Positions 8,554-17,886 of a stretch of DNA of 64,000 nt are shown here, piece by piece. The notes below the pieces were generated by a model. It did not search any database and was not told the DNA's origin. It worked only from the letters and a program-made list of their open reading frames with translations. The DNA is from Oricola nitratireducens. Lineage in GTDB: Bacteria > Pseudomonadota > Alphaproteobacteria > Rhizobiales > Rhizobiaceae. Made by a program: the position numbers and the translations under genes. The stretch spans positions 1-64,000 of the forward strand of contig NZ_JACZCS010000011.1 in assembly GCF_014904745.1 (NCBI RefSeq), given 5' to 3'. Position 1 is the first letter of the stretch. Every line of letters begins with the position of its first letter.

Positions 8554-8590
8554 ACGTGCTCTCGCGCGGAGCGCCGTTCGGCGAGCACGT
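8554..8590 (-). promoter_or_regulatory. Inverted repeat in the porin 5' leader
   Basis: ACGTGCTC and GAGCACGT form an 8-bp perfect inverted repeat around a 21-nt GC-rich loop, ending 25 nt before the porin start codon on the minus strand. It could be an mRNA-stabilising hairpin or an sRNA-sensitive leader. The function is inference. Confidence 0.35.
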
Positions 8591-8775
8591 CTGTGCCCCA
8601 AACTCCCGGTTCCAGATTTGGTTCCCGAATGCGGCGTTTGCGTTGCCGGAATGAGGAGATTCAGTGGCCGAAAAATGAAGGCCCGCAGGTGTGTTTTTTC
8701 CGCAACAGCCCGAGGGCTCACCTTTTTTCACGCAGACAACGCCTATATAGAGGGGACGATTTCCCCCGATTGCGG

Positions 8776-9726
8776 ATGCACATGCTTTTTGATGCCCTTA
8801 TGCTCGTCGCCGGCCTCGTCCTTCTCGTGTTCGCCGGCGATTTTCTCGTCAAAGGCGCGGCCGGGCTGGCGGAAAACCTCGGCATCCCGCCGCTGATCAT
8901 CGGGCTGACCATCGTCGCCTTCGGTACGTCGGCGCCCGAACTGATGGTTTCGCTGCAATCCGCACTTTCCGGGGCGCCCGACATCGCGGTGGGCAATGTC
9001 GTCGGCTCAAACATCGCAAACATTCTCCTCGTCATGGGCATTCCGGCGCTGTTCGCGCCGATCCACGCCAACCAGCACGGGCTGGCGCGCAATGTCGCGG
9101 TGATGCTCGTCTTCACGGTCGCCTTCATGTGGATGATCAGCGACGGCATATTGCAGCGCGTCGAGGCGGCCGGGCTGTTCGTCGGCCTGCTGCTGTTCAT
9201 CCTCGCCCAGATCCTGCGGGCGCGGGCCCATATCGACGAGGAAGAGCCGGAAGACTATCACGCCGAACTGGGCGAGATGCCGCACGCGCCGGCCAAGATC
9301 GCGCTGTCGCTGGCCGGCGGGCTCATCGGCCTGCCGCTCGCCGCGCACCTGACCGTCGGGGGGGCGTCGGGGCTCGCCGAGACCTTCGGCGTCTCGCAGG
9401 CGGCGATCGGCCTGACCATCGTCGCCGTCGGCACGTCGCTGCCGGAACTGGCGACGACGTTGGCCGCCGCCTGGCGCAAGAACGCCGACGTCGCGCTCGG
9501 CAACATCATCGGCTCGAACATCTTCAACATCGCCGCGATCATGGGCATCACCGGGCTGATCGTCCCGGTTCCGGTCTCATCCATCATGATCGACCGCGAC
9601 ATGTGGATCATGCTGGCGACGGCTACCGCACTTGCCGTCATCTGTTTCATCCGCTTCACGACAGGCCGCATTCTCGGCACTGCTATGTTTGCGGCCTATC
9701 TGGCCTATATCGTGTCGGTGTTCTGA
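8776..9726 (+). CDS. Calcium/sodium antiporter (YrbG/CaxA-like)
   Basis: The 316-residue membrane protein has two inverted Na_Ca_ex repeats. Each carries the alpha-repeat signature: GTSAPEL followed by GNVVGSNIANI in the first half, and GTSLPEL followed by GNIIGSNIFNI in the second. It is an inner-membrane cation exchanger. The ATG at 8776 (with another at 8782) is used because the hydrophobic N-terminal helix starts there; the open frame to 8497 overlaps the divergent porin leader and encodes non-membrane sequence. A paralogue lies at 40.8 kb. The region 8529-8775 is the shared promoter area with the divergent porin. Confidence 0.88.
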   Translation: MHMLFDALMLVAGLVLLVFAGDFLVKGAAGLAENLGIPPLIIGLTIVAFGTSAPELMVSLQSALSGAPDIAVGNVVGSNIANILLVMGIPALFAPIHANQHGLARNVAVMLVFTVAFMWMISDGILQRVEAAGLFVGLLLFILAQILRARAHIDEEEPEDYHAELGEMPHAPAKIALSLAGGLIGLPLAAHLTVGGASGLAETFGVSQAAIGLTIVAVGTSLPELATTLAAAWRKNADVALGNIIGSNIFNIAAIMGITGLIVPVPVSSIMIDRDMWIMLATATALAVICFIRFTTGRILGTAMFAAYLAYIVSVF

Positions 9727-9743
9727 AAAGGCGGAGGTTTCTC

Positions 9744-10505
9744 GTGCAGACAAAAGGCGTGGCGCTGATTACCGGCGCGGCAAAGCGGATCGGCCGGGCG
9801 ATCGCCGAAGACCTGTCGGAAAACGGCTTCGGCGTCGTCATCCATGCCAACCGCTCGATCGCCGAAGCCGAGGCATTCGCGGCGGAACTGCGCGCAAGGG
9901 GCCGCGAGGCCGTCGCGGTGCGCGCCGATCTCTGCGACCTCGAAGCGGTCTCCGGACTGATCGCGCAGGCGTCGGAACTGGCCGGCCCGGTCAACCTTCT
10001 GGTCAACAATGCCTCGGCCTTCGAACGCGACGAAATCGGCGATCTCGACGCGGACGTCTGGGACCGGCATTTCGCGGTCCACCTGAAAGCGCCGGCCTTT
10101 CTCGCGCAGGCGTTCGCGGCAAATCTGCCGGAGGGACGCGTCGGCCTGATCGTCAACATGATCGACCAGCGCGTCTGGCACCCGACGCCGCATTTCTTCT
10201 CCTACACGCTCTCCAAGGGCGCCGCATGGACGATGACGCAAACGATGGCGCAGGCGCTCGCGCCGCGCATCCGCGTCAACGCGATCGGTCCCGGGCCGAC
10301 CATGAAGAGCGCGCGCCAGAGCGAGGAGGATTTCCGCAAGCAGACCGAAGCCGTGCTGCTCGGCCACGGACCGGACCTGAGCGAATTCGGCGCCACCGTC
10401 CGCTACCTGTGGGAAAACCGGTCGATCACCGGCCAGATGATCGCGCTGGACGGCGGCCAGCATCTGGCCTGGGAAACGCCGGACGTTGCGGGCATTGCCG
10501 AATAG
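9744..10505 (+). CDS. SDR oxidoreductase resembling pteridine/dihydromonapterin reductase
   Basis: This short-chain dehydrogenase has TGAAKRIGRAIA as its cofactor-binding motif and an HANRS segment, both characteristic of the pteridine reductase PTR1/FolM branch, which reduces dihydropterins with NADPH. The catalytic Tyr and Lys are in YTLSK, and NNAS follows the usual NNAG position. The start is a GTG at 9744, 17 bp after the antiporter stop, with a good GGCGGAGG ribosome site; the longer open frame reads back into the antiporter gene and is not used. The reaction is inferred from motif similarity, and no other folate genes are adjacent. Confidence 0.78.
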   Translation: MQTKGVALITGAAKRIGRAIAEDLSENGFGVVIHANRSIAEAEAFAAELRARGREAVAVRADLCDLEAVSGLIAQASELAGPVNLLVNNASAFERDEIGDLDADVWDRHFAVHLKAPAFLAQAFAANLPEGRVGLIVNMIDQRVWHPTPHFFSYTLSKGAAWTMTQTMAQALAPRIRVNAIGPGPTMKSARQSEEDFRKQTEAVLLGHGPDLSEFGATVRYLWENRSITGQMIALDGGQHLAWETPDVAGIAE

Positions 10506-10592
10506 CACCATCTGTCAGCAAGGCGTGACTTGCGCACCGCCCTAATGCGCCGCGGGCTTGATGCCGCGTCGCGACACAGATGATATGCAGAA

Positions 10593-12602
10593 ATGACCGC
10601 GAAACCGATTCCCGACGCAGACAAGATTGCCGAAGCCGAACTGGACGGCGGCGACGACCCCGTCGTGGCCGCGCTCGGCAAGGATCTCGTCTGGGACACG
10701 GCGGACAATCTTGCCGAAGACCTCAGCGGCGCGGAGCTCATCAAAGCCTATGTGAAACGGCTGCCGAACGCGCCGGGCGTCTACCGCATGTTCAACGCCG
10801 AGGGCGACGTGCTCTATGTCGGCAAGGCGTCGAGCCTGAAGAAACGCGTGACGAACTACGCGCAGGGCCGCGGCCACTCCAACCGCATCACGCGGATGAT
10901 CGGGCTGACGGCGGCAATGGAATTCGTCACCACGCGCACCGAGACCGAGGCGCTGCTGCTCGAGGCGAACCTGATCAAGCGGCTACGCCCGCGCTTCAAC
11001 GTGCTGATGCGCGACGACAAGTCGTTTCCCTATATCCTGCTCACCGGCGACCACGAGGCGCCGGGCATTTTCAAGCATCGCGGCGCGCAATCGAAAAAGG
11101 GCGACTATTTCGGCCCGTTCGCATCGGCGGGCGCGGTCGGGCGCACCATCAACGCGCTGCAGCGCGCCTTCCTGCTGCGTACCTGCACCGACAGCGTCTA
11201 CGAGAGCCGGACGCGGCCCTGCCTGCTTTACCAGATCAAGCGCTGTTCCGGCCCGTGCACCGGGGAGATCTCCACCGCGGACTATGCCGAACTGGTCGAC
11301 GAGGCCAAGGCGTTCCTGTCGGGGCGCAGCCAGGCGATCCAGGCCGCGATGTCGAAGACGATGCAGCAGGCGGCCGAAAATCTCGATTTCGAGCGCGCCG
11401 CCGTCTATCGCGACCGCATCGCCGCCCTGACGGCGATCCAGAGCCACCAGGGCATCAATCCGCAGACCGTCGACGAGGCGGATATCTTCGCCATCCAGCA
11501 GCAGGGCGGGATGACCTGCATCCAGGTGTTCTTCTTCCGCACCGGCCAGAACTGGGGCAACCGCGCCTATTTCCCGAAGGCCGATACGGCGCTCGAAGCC
11601 GACGAGGTGCTCGGCGCGTTCATTTCGCAGTTCTACGACAACAAGCCGGTGCCGAAACTCGTCCTCACCTCGGAAACGGTCGCCGAGGCGGATCTGCTCG
11701 CCGCGGCGCTGTCACTGAAGGCGGGGCGCAAGGTCGCGGTGGCGAAACCGCAGCGCGGCGAGCGGCGCGACCTGATGGACCATGCGCTGACCAATGCGAA
11801 GGAGGCGCTCGGACGGCGGCTCGCCGAGACTTCGTCGCATGCCAAGCTGATGGCCGGCGCGGCCGAGGCGCTGCAGCTGACGCGCGTGCCGCGGCGCATC
11901 GAGGTCTATGACAATTCTCACATCATGGGCACCAACGCCGTCGGCGCGATGATCGTCGCCGGGCCGGAAGGCTTCGCCAAGAACCAGTACCGCAAGTTCA
12001 ACATCAAGTCGGAGAGTGCGACGCCGGGCGACGACTTCGCGATGATGCGCGAGGTGATGGAGCGCCGCTTCTCGCGGCTGGTCAAGGAGGAAGGCATCCC
12101 CGACCGGTCGGCGGAAACCGAGGCCGAGGAAAGCGACGCGATCCCCGCATGGCCGGATCTGCTGCTGATCGACGGCGGCCTCGGCCAGATCAACGCCGTC
12201 ATGAAAATCCTCCGGGAACTCGGCGTCGACAAGTCGGTCGACGTCGTCGGCGTCGCCAAGGGCGTCGACCGGGACGCCGGGCGCGAGCGCTTCTTCATCC
12301 CCGGCAAGGCGGATTTCACCCTGCCGCCGCGCGATCCCGTGCTCTATTTCATCCAGCGCTTGCGCGACGAGGCGCACCGCTTCGCCATCGGCTCGCACCG
12401 GGCGCGGCGCAAGAAGGAGATGGTGAAGAACCCGCTCGACGAGATCGGCGGTATCGGACCGGCGCGCAAACGTGCGCTGCTGCACCATTTCGGAACCGCA
12501 AAAGGCGTTGCGCGCGCGGCGCTCGACGACCTGGAGAAGGTCGAAGGCATCTCCGAAGCGATGGCGCGCCAGATCTACGATCATTTCCATCAGTCAGGAT
12601 AA
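10593..12602 (+). CDS. uvrC: Excinuclease ABC subunit C
   Basis: UvrC makes the dual incisions in nucleotide excision repair after UvrAB locates the lesion. In order, the 669-residue product shows the GIY-YIG nuclease domain for the 3' incision (PGVYRMF and [14 protein letters not shown], about residues 58-140), the UVR motif that contacts UvrB ([18 protein letters not shown], about 250-280), the RNase H-like domain for the 5' incision ([19 protein letters not shown]) and a C-terminal helix-hairpin-helix ([15 protein letters not shown]). It begins the uvrC-pgsA-moaD-moaE cluster conserved in Hyphomicrobiales. Confidence 0.97.
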   Translation: MTAKPIPDADKIAEAELDGGDDPVVAALGKDLVWDTADNLAEDLSGAELIKAYVKRLPNAPGVYRMFNAEGDVLYVGKASSLKKRVTNYAQGRGHSNRITRMIGLTAAMEFVTTRTETEALLLEANLIKRLRPRFNVLMRDDKSFPYILLTGDHEAPGIFKHRGAQSKKGDYFGPFASAGAVGRTINALQRAFLLRTCTDSVYESRTRPCLLYQIKRCSGPCTGEISTADYAELVDEAKAFLSGRSQAIQAAMSKTMQQAAENLDFERAAVYRDRIAALTAIQSHQGINPQTVDEADIFAIQQQGGMTCIQVFFFRTGQNWGNRAYFPKADTALEADEVLGAFISQFYDNKPVPKLVLTSETVAEADLLAAALSLKAGRKVAVAKPQRGERRDLMDHALTNAKEALGRRLAETSSHAKLMAGAAEALQLTRVPRRIEVYDNSHIMGTNAVGAMIVAGPEGFAKNQYRKFNIKSESATPGDDFAMMREVMERRFSRLVKEEGIPDRSAETEAEESDAIPAWPDLLLIDGGLGQINAVMKILRELGVDKSVDVVGVAKGVDRDAGRERFFIPGKADFTLPPRDPVLYFIQRLRDEAHRFAIGSHRARRKKEMVKNPLDEIGGIGPARKRALLHHFGTAKGVARAALDDLEKVEGISEAMARQIYDHFHQSG

Positions 12603-12642
12603 GCCCTTGACCGCCGGGGCTTCCGGTGCTTCTCACAAAGTC

Positions 12643-13230
12643 ATGGCCCGCAGCGCTTACAATCTGCCGAACATCCTCACCTACGCCCGCATTCTCGCGG
12701 TGCCGTTGATCGTCGCGTGTTTCTTCCTGGAAGGGCGGCTGCAATCCAGTGATTTCGCGCGCTGGCTGGCGTTCGGCATCTTTACCGCCGCGAGCCTGAC
12801 CGACTTCTTCGACGGCTATCTCGCGCGCAAGTGGAAACAGACCTCCAATATCGGCCGGATGCTGGATCCGATCGCCGACAAGCTGGTCGTCTCCGTCGTG
12901 CTGTTGCTGCTCGCCGCCGACCGTTCGATCGCCGGCTGGAGCCTGTGGGCGGGCGTCATCATCCTGTGCCGCGAAATCCTGGTCTCGGGCCTGCGCGAAT
13001 ATCTCGCCTCGCTGGAAGTCTCGGTGCCGGTCACATGGCTCGCCAAATGGAAGACGGCGATCCAGCTCGTCGCCATCGGCTTCCTGCTCGTCGGCCCCGC
13101 CGGTGACAAGGTCATGCCTTATGTCACCGAAACGGGCCATGTGCTGCTGTGGATTTCGGCGATCGTGACCCTCTATACCGGCTGGGACTATTTCCGCTCC
13201 GGACTGAAGCATGTGATCGAGGATGAGTGA
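12643..13230 (+). CDS. pgsA: CDP-diacylglycerol--glycerol-3-phosphate 3-phosphatidyltransferase
   Basis: PgsA makes phosphatidylglycerol phosphate, the committed step to phosphatidylglycerol, in the inner membrane. The CDP-alcohol phosphotransferase signature is complete (DGYLARKWKQTSNIGRMLDP, with the metal-binding aspartates) and several membrane helices are evident. The ATG at 12643 gives the usual family N-terminus (MARSAYNLPNILTYARILAV). An in-frame TTG at 12607, close behind uvrC, is an alternative start. The stop overlaps the moaD start (TGATG), indicating translational coupling. Confidence 0.93.
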   Translation: MARSAYNLPNILTYARILAVPLIVACFFLEGRLQSSDFARWLAFGIFTAASLTDFFDGYLARKWKQTSNIGRMLDPIADKLVVSVVLLLLAADRSIAGWSLWAGVIILCREILVSGLREYLASLEVSVPVTWLAKWKTAIQLVAIGFLLVGPAGDKVMPYVTETGHVLLWISAIVTLYTGWDYFRSGLKHVIEDE

Positions 13231-13484
13231 TGACGAAACTGGTCTATTTCGCTTGGGTGCGCGAGCGCATCGGCGTCGGCGAGGAACAAATCGACCTGCC
13301 GGAAACGGTCAAGACCGGCGCCGACCTGCTGTCGTGGATGAAGACGCGCGGCGAAAACTACGAGGCCGCGCTCGCCGTCGACAACGCGATCCGCATCGCC
13401 GTCGACCAGGAACATGTCGATCACGACGAGCCGATCGGGAGCCCGCGCGAGATCGCGCTGTTCCCGCCGATGACCGGAGGCTGA
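13230..13484 (+). CDS. moaD: Molybdopterin synthase small subunit MoaD
   Basis: MoaD is the ubiquitin-fold sulfur carrier of molybdopterin synthase; its C-terminal Gly-Gly is thiocarboxylated and donates sulfur to precursor Z. Here the 84-residue protein ends in PPMTGG with the essential double glycine. The ATG at 13230 overlaps the pgsA stop; a GTG three bases earlier is also possible. It is immediately followed by moaE. Confidence 0.95.
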   Translation: MTKLVYFAWVRERIGVGEEQIDLPETVKTGADLLSWMKTRGENYEAALAVDNAIRIAVDQEHVDHDEPIGSPREIALFPPMTGG

Positions 13485-13485
13485 G

Positions 13486-13947
13486 GTGACGGCGACGGAC
13501 CCCGTCATCCGCGTCCAGCGGGAAGATTTCGACATCGCCGCCGAAAGCGCCCGGCTGACGCAGGGCCGGTCGGATGTCGGCGCGGTCGTCACCTTTGCCG
13601 GGCTCTGCCGCGACGAAGGCGGGACGCTTGCCGCACTGGAACTGGAACATTATCCGGGCATGGCGGAGGCCGAGATCACCCGCATCGCGAAGCAGGCCGC
13701 CGAGCGCTGGCCGGTCACGGGGCTGACGGTGATCCACCGTTTCGGAAAGATCGCACCGGGCGAGAACATCGTCCTCGTCGTCGCCTCGTCGGCGCATCGC
13801 CAGGCCGCCTTCGACGCAGCGAGTTTCCTCATGGATTTCCTGAAAACCCGGGCGCCCTTCTGGAAGAAGGAACACCGCAAGGACGGAACGACGGGCGAAT
13901 GGGTGGAGGCGAAGGACGCCGACGACAAGGCGGCGGAGCGCTGGTAG
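13486..13947 (+). CDS. moaE: Molybdopterin synthase catalytic subunit MoaE
   Basis: MoaE forms the heterotetramer with MoaD and converts cyclic pyranopterin monophosphate to molybdopterin. The family segments VIHRFGKIAPGENIV, SSAHR and KTRAPFWKKE are present, including the conserved active-site lysines. The GTG start at 13486 lies one base after the moaD stop, within a tight operon. The product serves molybdoenzymes such as the oxidoreductase at 2882-4990. Confidence 0.95.
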   Translation: MTATDPVIRVQREDFDIAAESARLTQGRSDVGAVVTFAGLCRDEGGTLAALELEHYPGMAEAEITRIAKQAAERWPVTGLTVIHRFGKIAPGENIVLVVASSAHRQAAFDAASFLMDFLKTRAPFWKKEHRKDGTTGEWVEAKDADDKAAERW

Positions 13948-13980
13948 AGGCGCCGCGATCTCGCATTTTTCAGGGATTGA

Positions 13981-14056
<76 letters not shown>

Positions 14057-14119
14057 ATCAACAGGACCGCGATTTTCTGCACCCGGCGGCATTTGTCCAG
14101 AGGGCTGATGCGTTTTTTA

Positions 14120-14761
14120 TCAGGCGAGCGTGAACGTTCCGGCGGCGACCGCGGTGAAATGGCAGGCCGACGCGGCAAGCACGAATGCATGCCAGATCGC
14201 ATTCTGGTATTTCAGCCCGTTCCACTGGTGGAAGATCACGCCGACCGAATAGAGCAGGCCGCCGGCGAGGATCAGCATCGACGCGGATACCGGCAGCGTG
14301 GAGAAGATAGGCCAGGCGAGCGTCAGGCTCGCCCATCCGAGCACCAGGAAGATTCCAACCGTGATGCCCTCGAGCTTGTGCGCCACGAAGATCTTGGCAG
14401 CGGCGCCGAGGATCGCCGTAATCCACACGAAAGCGAGAACGCCATAGGCGAAAGCGCCGCCGATCAGAATCACCAAAGGCGTGTAAGTCCCTGCAATCTT
14501 GAAGAAAATCGCCGCCTGATCGAACTGCCTCAGGATCGGCTTCCATGTCTCATGGGTGACCATGTGGTAGGACGCGGATACCGAGAAGAGCGTGACGACC
14601 GTCACGCCGTAGATAGCGAGCGCGGTGGTGGAAAACACGTCGAGGGTCGGTATCGCGGAAACGAGAAGCATGATGACGGCGACCGTGCTCGCGGCTATCC
14701 CGACAACATGAATGATGCCGTCGGCGATGCGTTCCCCGCGTGTATAGTCCCGATTGGCCAT
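14120..14761 (-). CDS. Hemolysin III / PAQR family membrane protein
   Basis: The 213-residue protein has about seven membrane helices and the conserved PAQR/HlyIII residues: SASYH, then FDQAAIFFKIAGTYTPL, and the C-terminal metal-ligand segment WHAFVLAASACHF. Bacterial members belong to a metal-dependent hydrolase superfamily (CREST), and their substrate is mostly unknown. The start at 14761 is preferred because GGGGTGAG precedes that ATG and the sequence MANRDYTRGERIADG matches typical N-termini; the longer frame has no support. Confidence 0.88.
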   Translation of the reverse strand: MANRDYTRGERIADGIIHVVGIAASTVAVIMLLVSAIPTLDVFSTTALAIYGVTVVTLFSVSASYHMVTHETWKPILRQFDQAAIFFKIAGTYTPLVILIGGAFAYGVLAFVWITAILGAAAKIFVAHKLEGITVGIFLVLGWASLTLAWPIFSTLPVSASMLILAGGLLYSVGVIFHQWNGLKYQNAIWHAFVLAASACHFTAVAAGTFTLA

Positions 14762-14895
14762 CTCACCCCAATATATGCGTACAAAAATCCTACACGCCCA
14801 ATTGCAGCAAGTCTGTGTTAATTGCCGGTGAAGCCATTTTGTCGCACCGCACAATGCGCTAGGCGGTGACGGATGCCAGACAGCCGGAGAACAGC

Positions 14896-15330
14896 ATGAA
14901 GGATACCATCGCCAGCCTGCCGCTCGACGCCTACCCCGCGCGCACGGTCCAGACACTGCGCTACAACGACATGGACCAGGCGGGCCACGTCAACAACGCG
15001 GTCTATTCGACGATGTTCGAGGCCGGGCGGGTACCGGTCCTTTACGATCCAGACAAGCGGATGCCTCCGGACGGCTGCCATTTCTCGCTGGTACGGATCA
15101 CGATCGACTACCTGGCGGAAATGACATGGCCCGGCGAGGTGGCGATCGGAACGGGCGTTACCCGGATCGGCAACTCGTCTGTCTCATTCAGGCAGGGGGT
15201 GTTCCTGGATGGCGTTTGCCGGTCATTCGCCGACTCGATCGTCGTGCTGACAAACGGAACGACGCGCAAGTCCGAGCCCCTGCCCGACCATGCCCGCGCC
15301 TGGTTCGAGGAACTGACGTTGCGGACTTGA
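14896..15330 (+). CDS. Hot-dog fold acyl-CoA thioesterase
   Basis: This is a 144-residue 4HBT-type thioesterase. The N-terminal part contains the family active-site segment YNDMDQAGHVNNAVY, with the catalytic Asp followed by GHVNN. Such enzymes hydrolyse acyl-CoA or acyl-ACP thioesters; the chain length is unknown. ATG 14896 is used because GGAG lies about 8 nt upstream; a GTG at 14866 is in frame. It is followed after 66 bp by an amidase gene on the same strand, which may be co-transcribed. Confidence 0.8.
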   Translation: MKDTIASLPLDAYPARTVQTLRYNDMDQAGHVNNAVYSTMFEAGRVPVLYDPDKRMPPDGCHFSLVRITIDYLAEMTWPGEVAIGTGVTRIGNSSVSFRQGVFLDGVCRSFADSIVVLTNGTTRKSEPLPDHARAWFEELTLRT

Positions 15331-15396
15331 AGCCGGACTTCGACGATTATCCGTCGACTTCCGCCCCCTCGCCAGCACATGCAAACGGAACACGAC

Positions 15397-16605
15397 ATGA
15401 CTCGATTGTCAGAGCCCGATCACACCGGCGCGTTTGTCGAACATCTCGACCTTCCTCCTCACAGATCGGGGCCGCTCGACGGGCTTGGCTTCACCGTCAA
15501 GGACAATATCGACATAGCGGGACACAAGACGTCCTATGGCAGCCCCGCCTGGCGGGACGCACATCCGGCGCCGAAACACAACGCGCTCTGCGTCGATCAA
15601 CTGCTTGCAGCAGGCGCCCGATGCATCGGCAAGGTTGTCGCGGATGAATTTACCTACAGCCTTGACGGGGAAAGCCAGTTTTACGGCACTCCGCGCAACG
15701 CAAAAGCCCCCGACCGCATCCCGGGCGGCTCATCGAGCGGATCTGCTGCCTCCGTCGCGGCCGGTCTGGCGGATTTCTCGATCGGCACGGATTCGGGCGG
15801 CTCGATCCGCGTTCCGGCGAGCTTGTGCGGTCTCTGGGGGATACGGCCTTCGCTGCACCGGATTTCCGAGGCGGGGGTCCTGCCCTTTATGCCCAGCGTG
15901 AGCACCGTGGGAGTGTTGGCCGCGCGGCGCGAACACCTCGACATGGCCACGCGCATGCTCTTGCGAAGCGGCAAAGCGCCGGCAAGACCCCTGCGGCAGA
16001 TTCTGGTCCTGACCGATGCGCTGGAGGTGGCGGATGAGGCTGTCCGGACAGCCGTGCAGGCAGCATTGACGCGGATTGCCGACCGCACCGGCATCACACC
16101 GGAACCGGTCCGCTTCTCGCAGATTGCCGATGCCGGCGCCTCTCTGAGAGAATGCAACGAAAACGCGCTGCGGGATCTGCAAACGGCCGAATTCCAAAGC
16201 ACTGTCGGGAATTGGATCGAAGCGCATAATCCCGAGCTCGGATTCACCTTCTCCATGGCCTATGGGAATGTTCTGGCCTTCGACCGTATCGCGGCTTTGG
16301 ACAGTCTCGACCGCTGCGAGCGGCTCTTTGAGGCAATCAACAGCTTTCTCGAGCCCGGGGTCGTCATCTGCTTTCCAACCACTCCGGTCATCGCGCCACA
16401 GAAAGGCTCACTGAACTCCCTCGAAGCGGTGATTGATTTCTACGATCGGACGATGACGATTACGGCCTTCTCTGGCGTCGCGCGCCTGCCGGAAGTCACC
16501 GCGCCGCTTCTGACAGTCGACGGCTGCCCCGTGGGCCTCTCCTTCGCCGCAGCGCACTATCAGGACGAATTCCTGCTCGGCGCAGTGAAAACGATGCTGG
16601 GGTAA
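15397..16605 (+). CDS. Amidase-signature family hydrolase
   Basis: The Ser-cisSer-Lys triad of the amidase signature family is clear: the lysine in FTVKDNID (about residue 35), the serine cluster PGGSSSGSA (about 111-118) and the nucleophile in GTDSGGSIRVPAS (about 136). The 402-residue length suits a single-domain amidase. It is not GatA: no gatB or gatC is adjacent and the C-terminal half differs. The substrate amide is unknown. ATG 15397 has a weak upstream GGAA; ATG 15379 is an alternative. It lies between a thioesterase and a strong terminator, in a segment that looks inserted between conserved housekeeping genes. Confidence 0.82.
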   Translation: MTRLSEPDHTGAFVEHLDLPPHRSGPLDGLGFTVKDNIDIAGHKTSYGSPAWRDAHPAPKHNALCVDQLLAAGARCIGKVVADEFTYSLDGESQFYGTPRNAKAPDRIPGGSSSGSAASVAAGLADFSIGTDSGGSIRVPASLCGLWGIRPSLHRISEAGVLPFMPSVSTVGVLAARREHLDMATRMLLRSGKAPARPLRQILVLTDALEVADEAVRTAVQAALTRIADRTGITPEPVRFSQIADAGASLRECNENALRDLQTAEFQSTVGNWIEAHNPELGFTFSMAYGNVLAFDRIAALDSLDRCERLFEAINSFLEPGVVICFPTTPVIAPQKGSLNSLEAVIDFYDRTMTITAFSGVARLPEVTAPLLTVDGCPVGLSFAAAHYQDEFLLGAVKTMLG

Positions 16606-16637
16606 TTCCCCAGGGCGCCACGCGGTCAACGAGAACG

Positions 16638-16666
16638 AAAAAACCGGGCTCGAAGGCCCGGTTTTT
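16638..16666. terminator. Bidirectional terminator between the amidase gene and ndk
   Basis: AAACCGGGC and GCCCGGTTT form a perfect 9-bp stem around TCGAAG, with an A-run on the left and a T-run on the right. It serves both convergent transcripts. Confidence 0.85.
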
Positions 16667-16691
16667 CACAATCTGAAGCTCTTTGGGCTGT

Positions 16692-17114
16692 TTAGCCGAC
16701 GATGTCGCAGCCGGCGAACCAGAAGGCGATTTCCTCCGCAGCGGTTTCCGGCGCGTCGGAGCCGTGCACGGAATTTTCGCCGATGGAGTTGGCGAAACGC
16801 TTGCGGATCGTGCCTTCGGCGGCGTCGGCCGGATTGGTCGCGCCCATGACTTCGCGGTTCTTGGCGATCGCGTTCTCGCCTTCGAGAACCTGAACCACCG
16901 TCGGGCCGGACGACATGAACTCGGTCAGTTCGCCGAAGAAGGGGCGTTCCTTGTGGACGGCGTAGAAGGCTTCGGCCTGACGCTGGCTCATCCAGACGCG
17001 GCGGGACGCGACGACGCGAAGGCCGGCTTCCTCCAGCTTCTGGGTGATCGCGCCGGTCAGGTTGCGCTTGGTGGCGTCCGGCTTGATCATGGAAAAGGTG
17101 CGTTCGATGGCCAT
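16692..17114 (-). CDS. ndk: Nucleoside diphosphate kinase
   Basis: Ndk transfers the terminal phosphate from ATP to nucleoside diphosphates through a phosphohistidine. The 140-residue protein starts [14 protein letters not shown], and the catalytic histidine is H117 in NSVHGSD. The ATG at 17114 matches the family length; the longer open frame is a shadow extension. It is divergent from the DinB-family gene, and the 128-bp gap between them should hold both promoters. Confidence 0.97.
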   Translation of the reverse strand: MAIERTFSMIKPDATKRNLTGAITQKLEEAGLRVVASRRVWMSQRQAEAFYAVHKERPFFGELTEFMSSGPTVVQVLEGENAIAKNREVMGATNPADAAEGTIRKRFANSIGENSVHGSDAPETAAEEIAFWFAGCDIVG

Positions 17115-17242
17115 GTGACTGTCCTCTTGGTCGTAATGGGGGGAGAAATGATGAAATCCGGGCGGTCTATAGCTGTCCGCGCGTGGCTTGCCAAGGGGCG
17201 CGCGCCATCGCACCATCGCCCCGAAAAAACGGGATTCGAACA

Positions 17243-17761
17243 ATGAACGGATTGCAGCACTACCGCATGTTCGCGGCCTATAACCGCTGGGCGAACGAAC
17301 GGCTCTACGACGCGGCCGAATACCTTTCCGACGAGGAATGGGAGCGCGACGTGCGCGCCTTTTTCGGCTCGATGTGCGGGACGCTCAACCATGTGCTGGT
17401 GGCCGACCGGATCTGGATGAACCGCTTCACCGGAACCGGCCAGACGCATACGGTGCTGAGCGACCTGCCGCATCCGCATTTCGCTGAGCTGAAAGAAGAA
17501 CGCGGCGCAATGGACGACCGCATCGCCGAATGGATCGACACGCTGGACGAGGACGCTCTCGACGGATTGTTTTCCTACACGCCGGTCACCAATCCGAAGG
17601 AGGTCACGCAGCCGCTGGCGCCGGCGCTTGCCCATTTCTTCAACCACCAGACGCACCACCGCGGCCATGCGCACATGATCCTGTCGGTGCTCGGCCACGA
17701 ACCGCCGGCGCTCGACCTGATCTATTTCCTGCGCTCCGATGAAGGCGCGGAATTCGGCTGA
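17243..17761 (+). CDS. DinB family protein
   Basis: This is a DinB/YfiT-like four-helix bundle of 172 residues. The usual metal triad can be placed at H50 ([12 protein letters not shown]) and the two histidines of the HQTHHRGH segment. Family members include damage-inducible proteins and thiol-dependent transferases, so the function here cannot be fixed. The ATG at 17243 gives a normal N-terminus ([19 protein letters not shown]); the extension to 17183 is not typical. Confidence 0.85.
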   Translation: MNGLQHYRMFAAYNRWANERLYDAAEYLSDEEWERDVRAFFGSMCGTLNHVLVADRIWMNRFTGTGQTHTVLSDLPHPHFAELKEERGAMDDRIAEWIDTLDEDALDGLFSYTPVTNPKEVTQPLAPALAHFFNHQTHHRGHAHMILSVLGHEPPALDLIYFLRSDEGAEFG

Positions 17762-17821
17762 CGCGGCGGCCGCCCGGTACCGCGCATCGCCCGCAATCTT
17801 TTCGATAGCACCCGGAACGGA

Positions 17822-17859
17822 TTGCGATTCCGCCGGCTGTCGGCCACAAGCCCGGCATG
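17822..17859 (+). repeat. 38-bp direct repeat, copy 1 (upstream of the ychJ-like gene)
   Basis: This copy matches the 38 bp at 18358-18395 at 37 of 38 positions. It ends in an ATG that opens only a three-codon frame (ATG ACT GTT TGA) here, whereas the ATG of the second copy is the start codon of the ABC-F gene. Confidence 0.85.
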
Positions 17860-17886
17860 ACTGTTTGATCGGATCGCAGACCTTCC

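Noticed and set aside
8497-8775. N-terminal extension of the first antiporter to 8497
   Set aside because: The extra 93 codons overlap the divergent porin leader, lack membrane-protein character and have no ribosome site; ATG 8776 starts at the first transmembrane helix.
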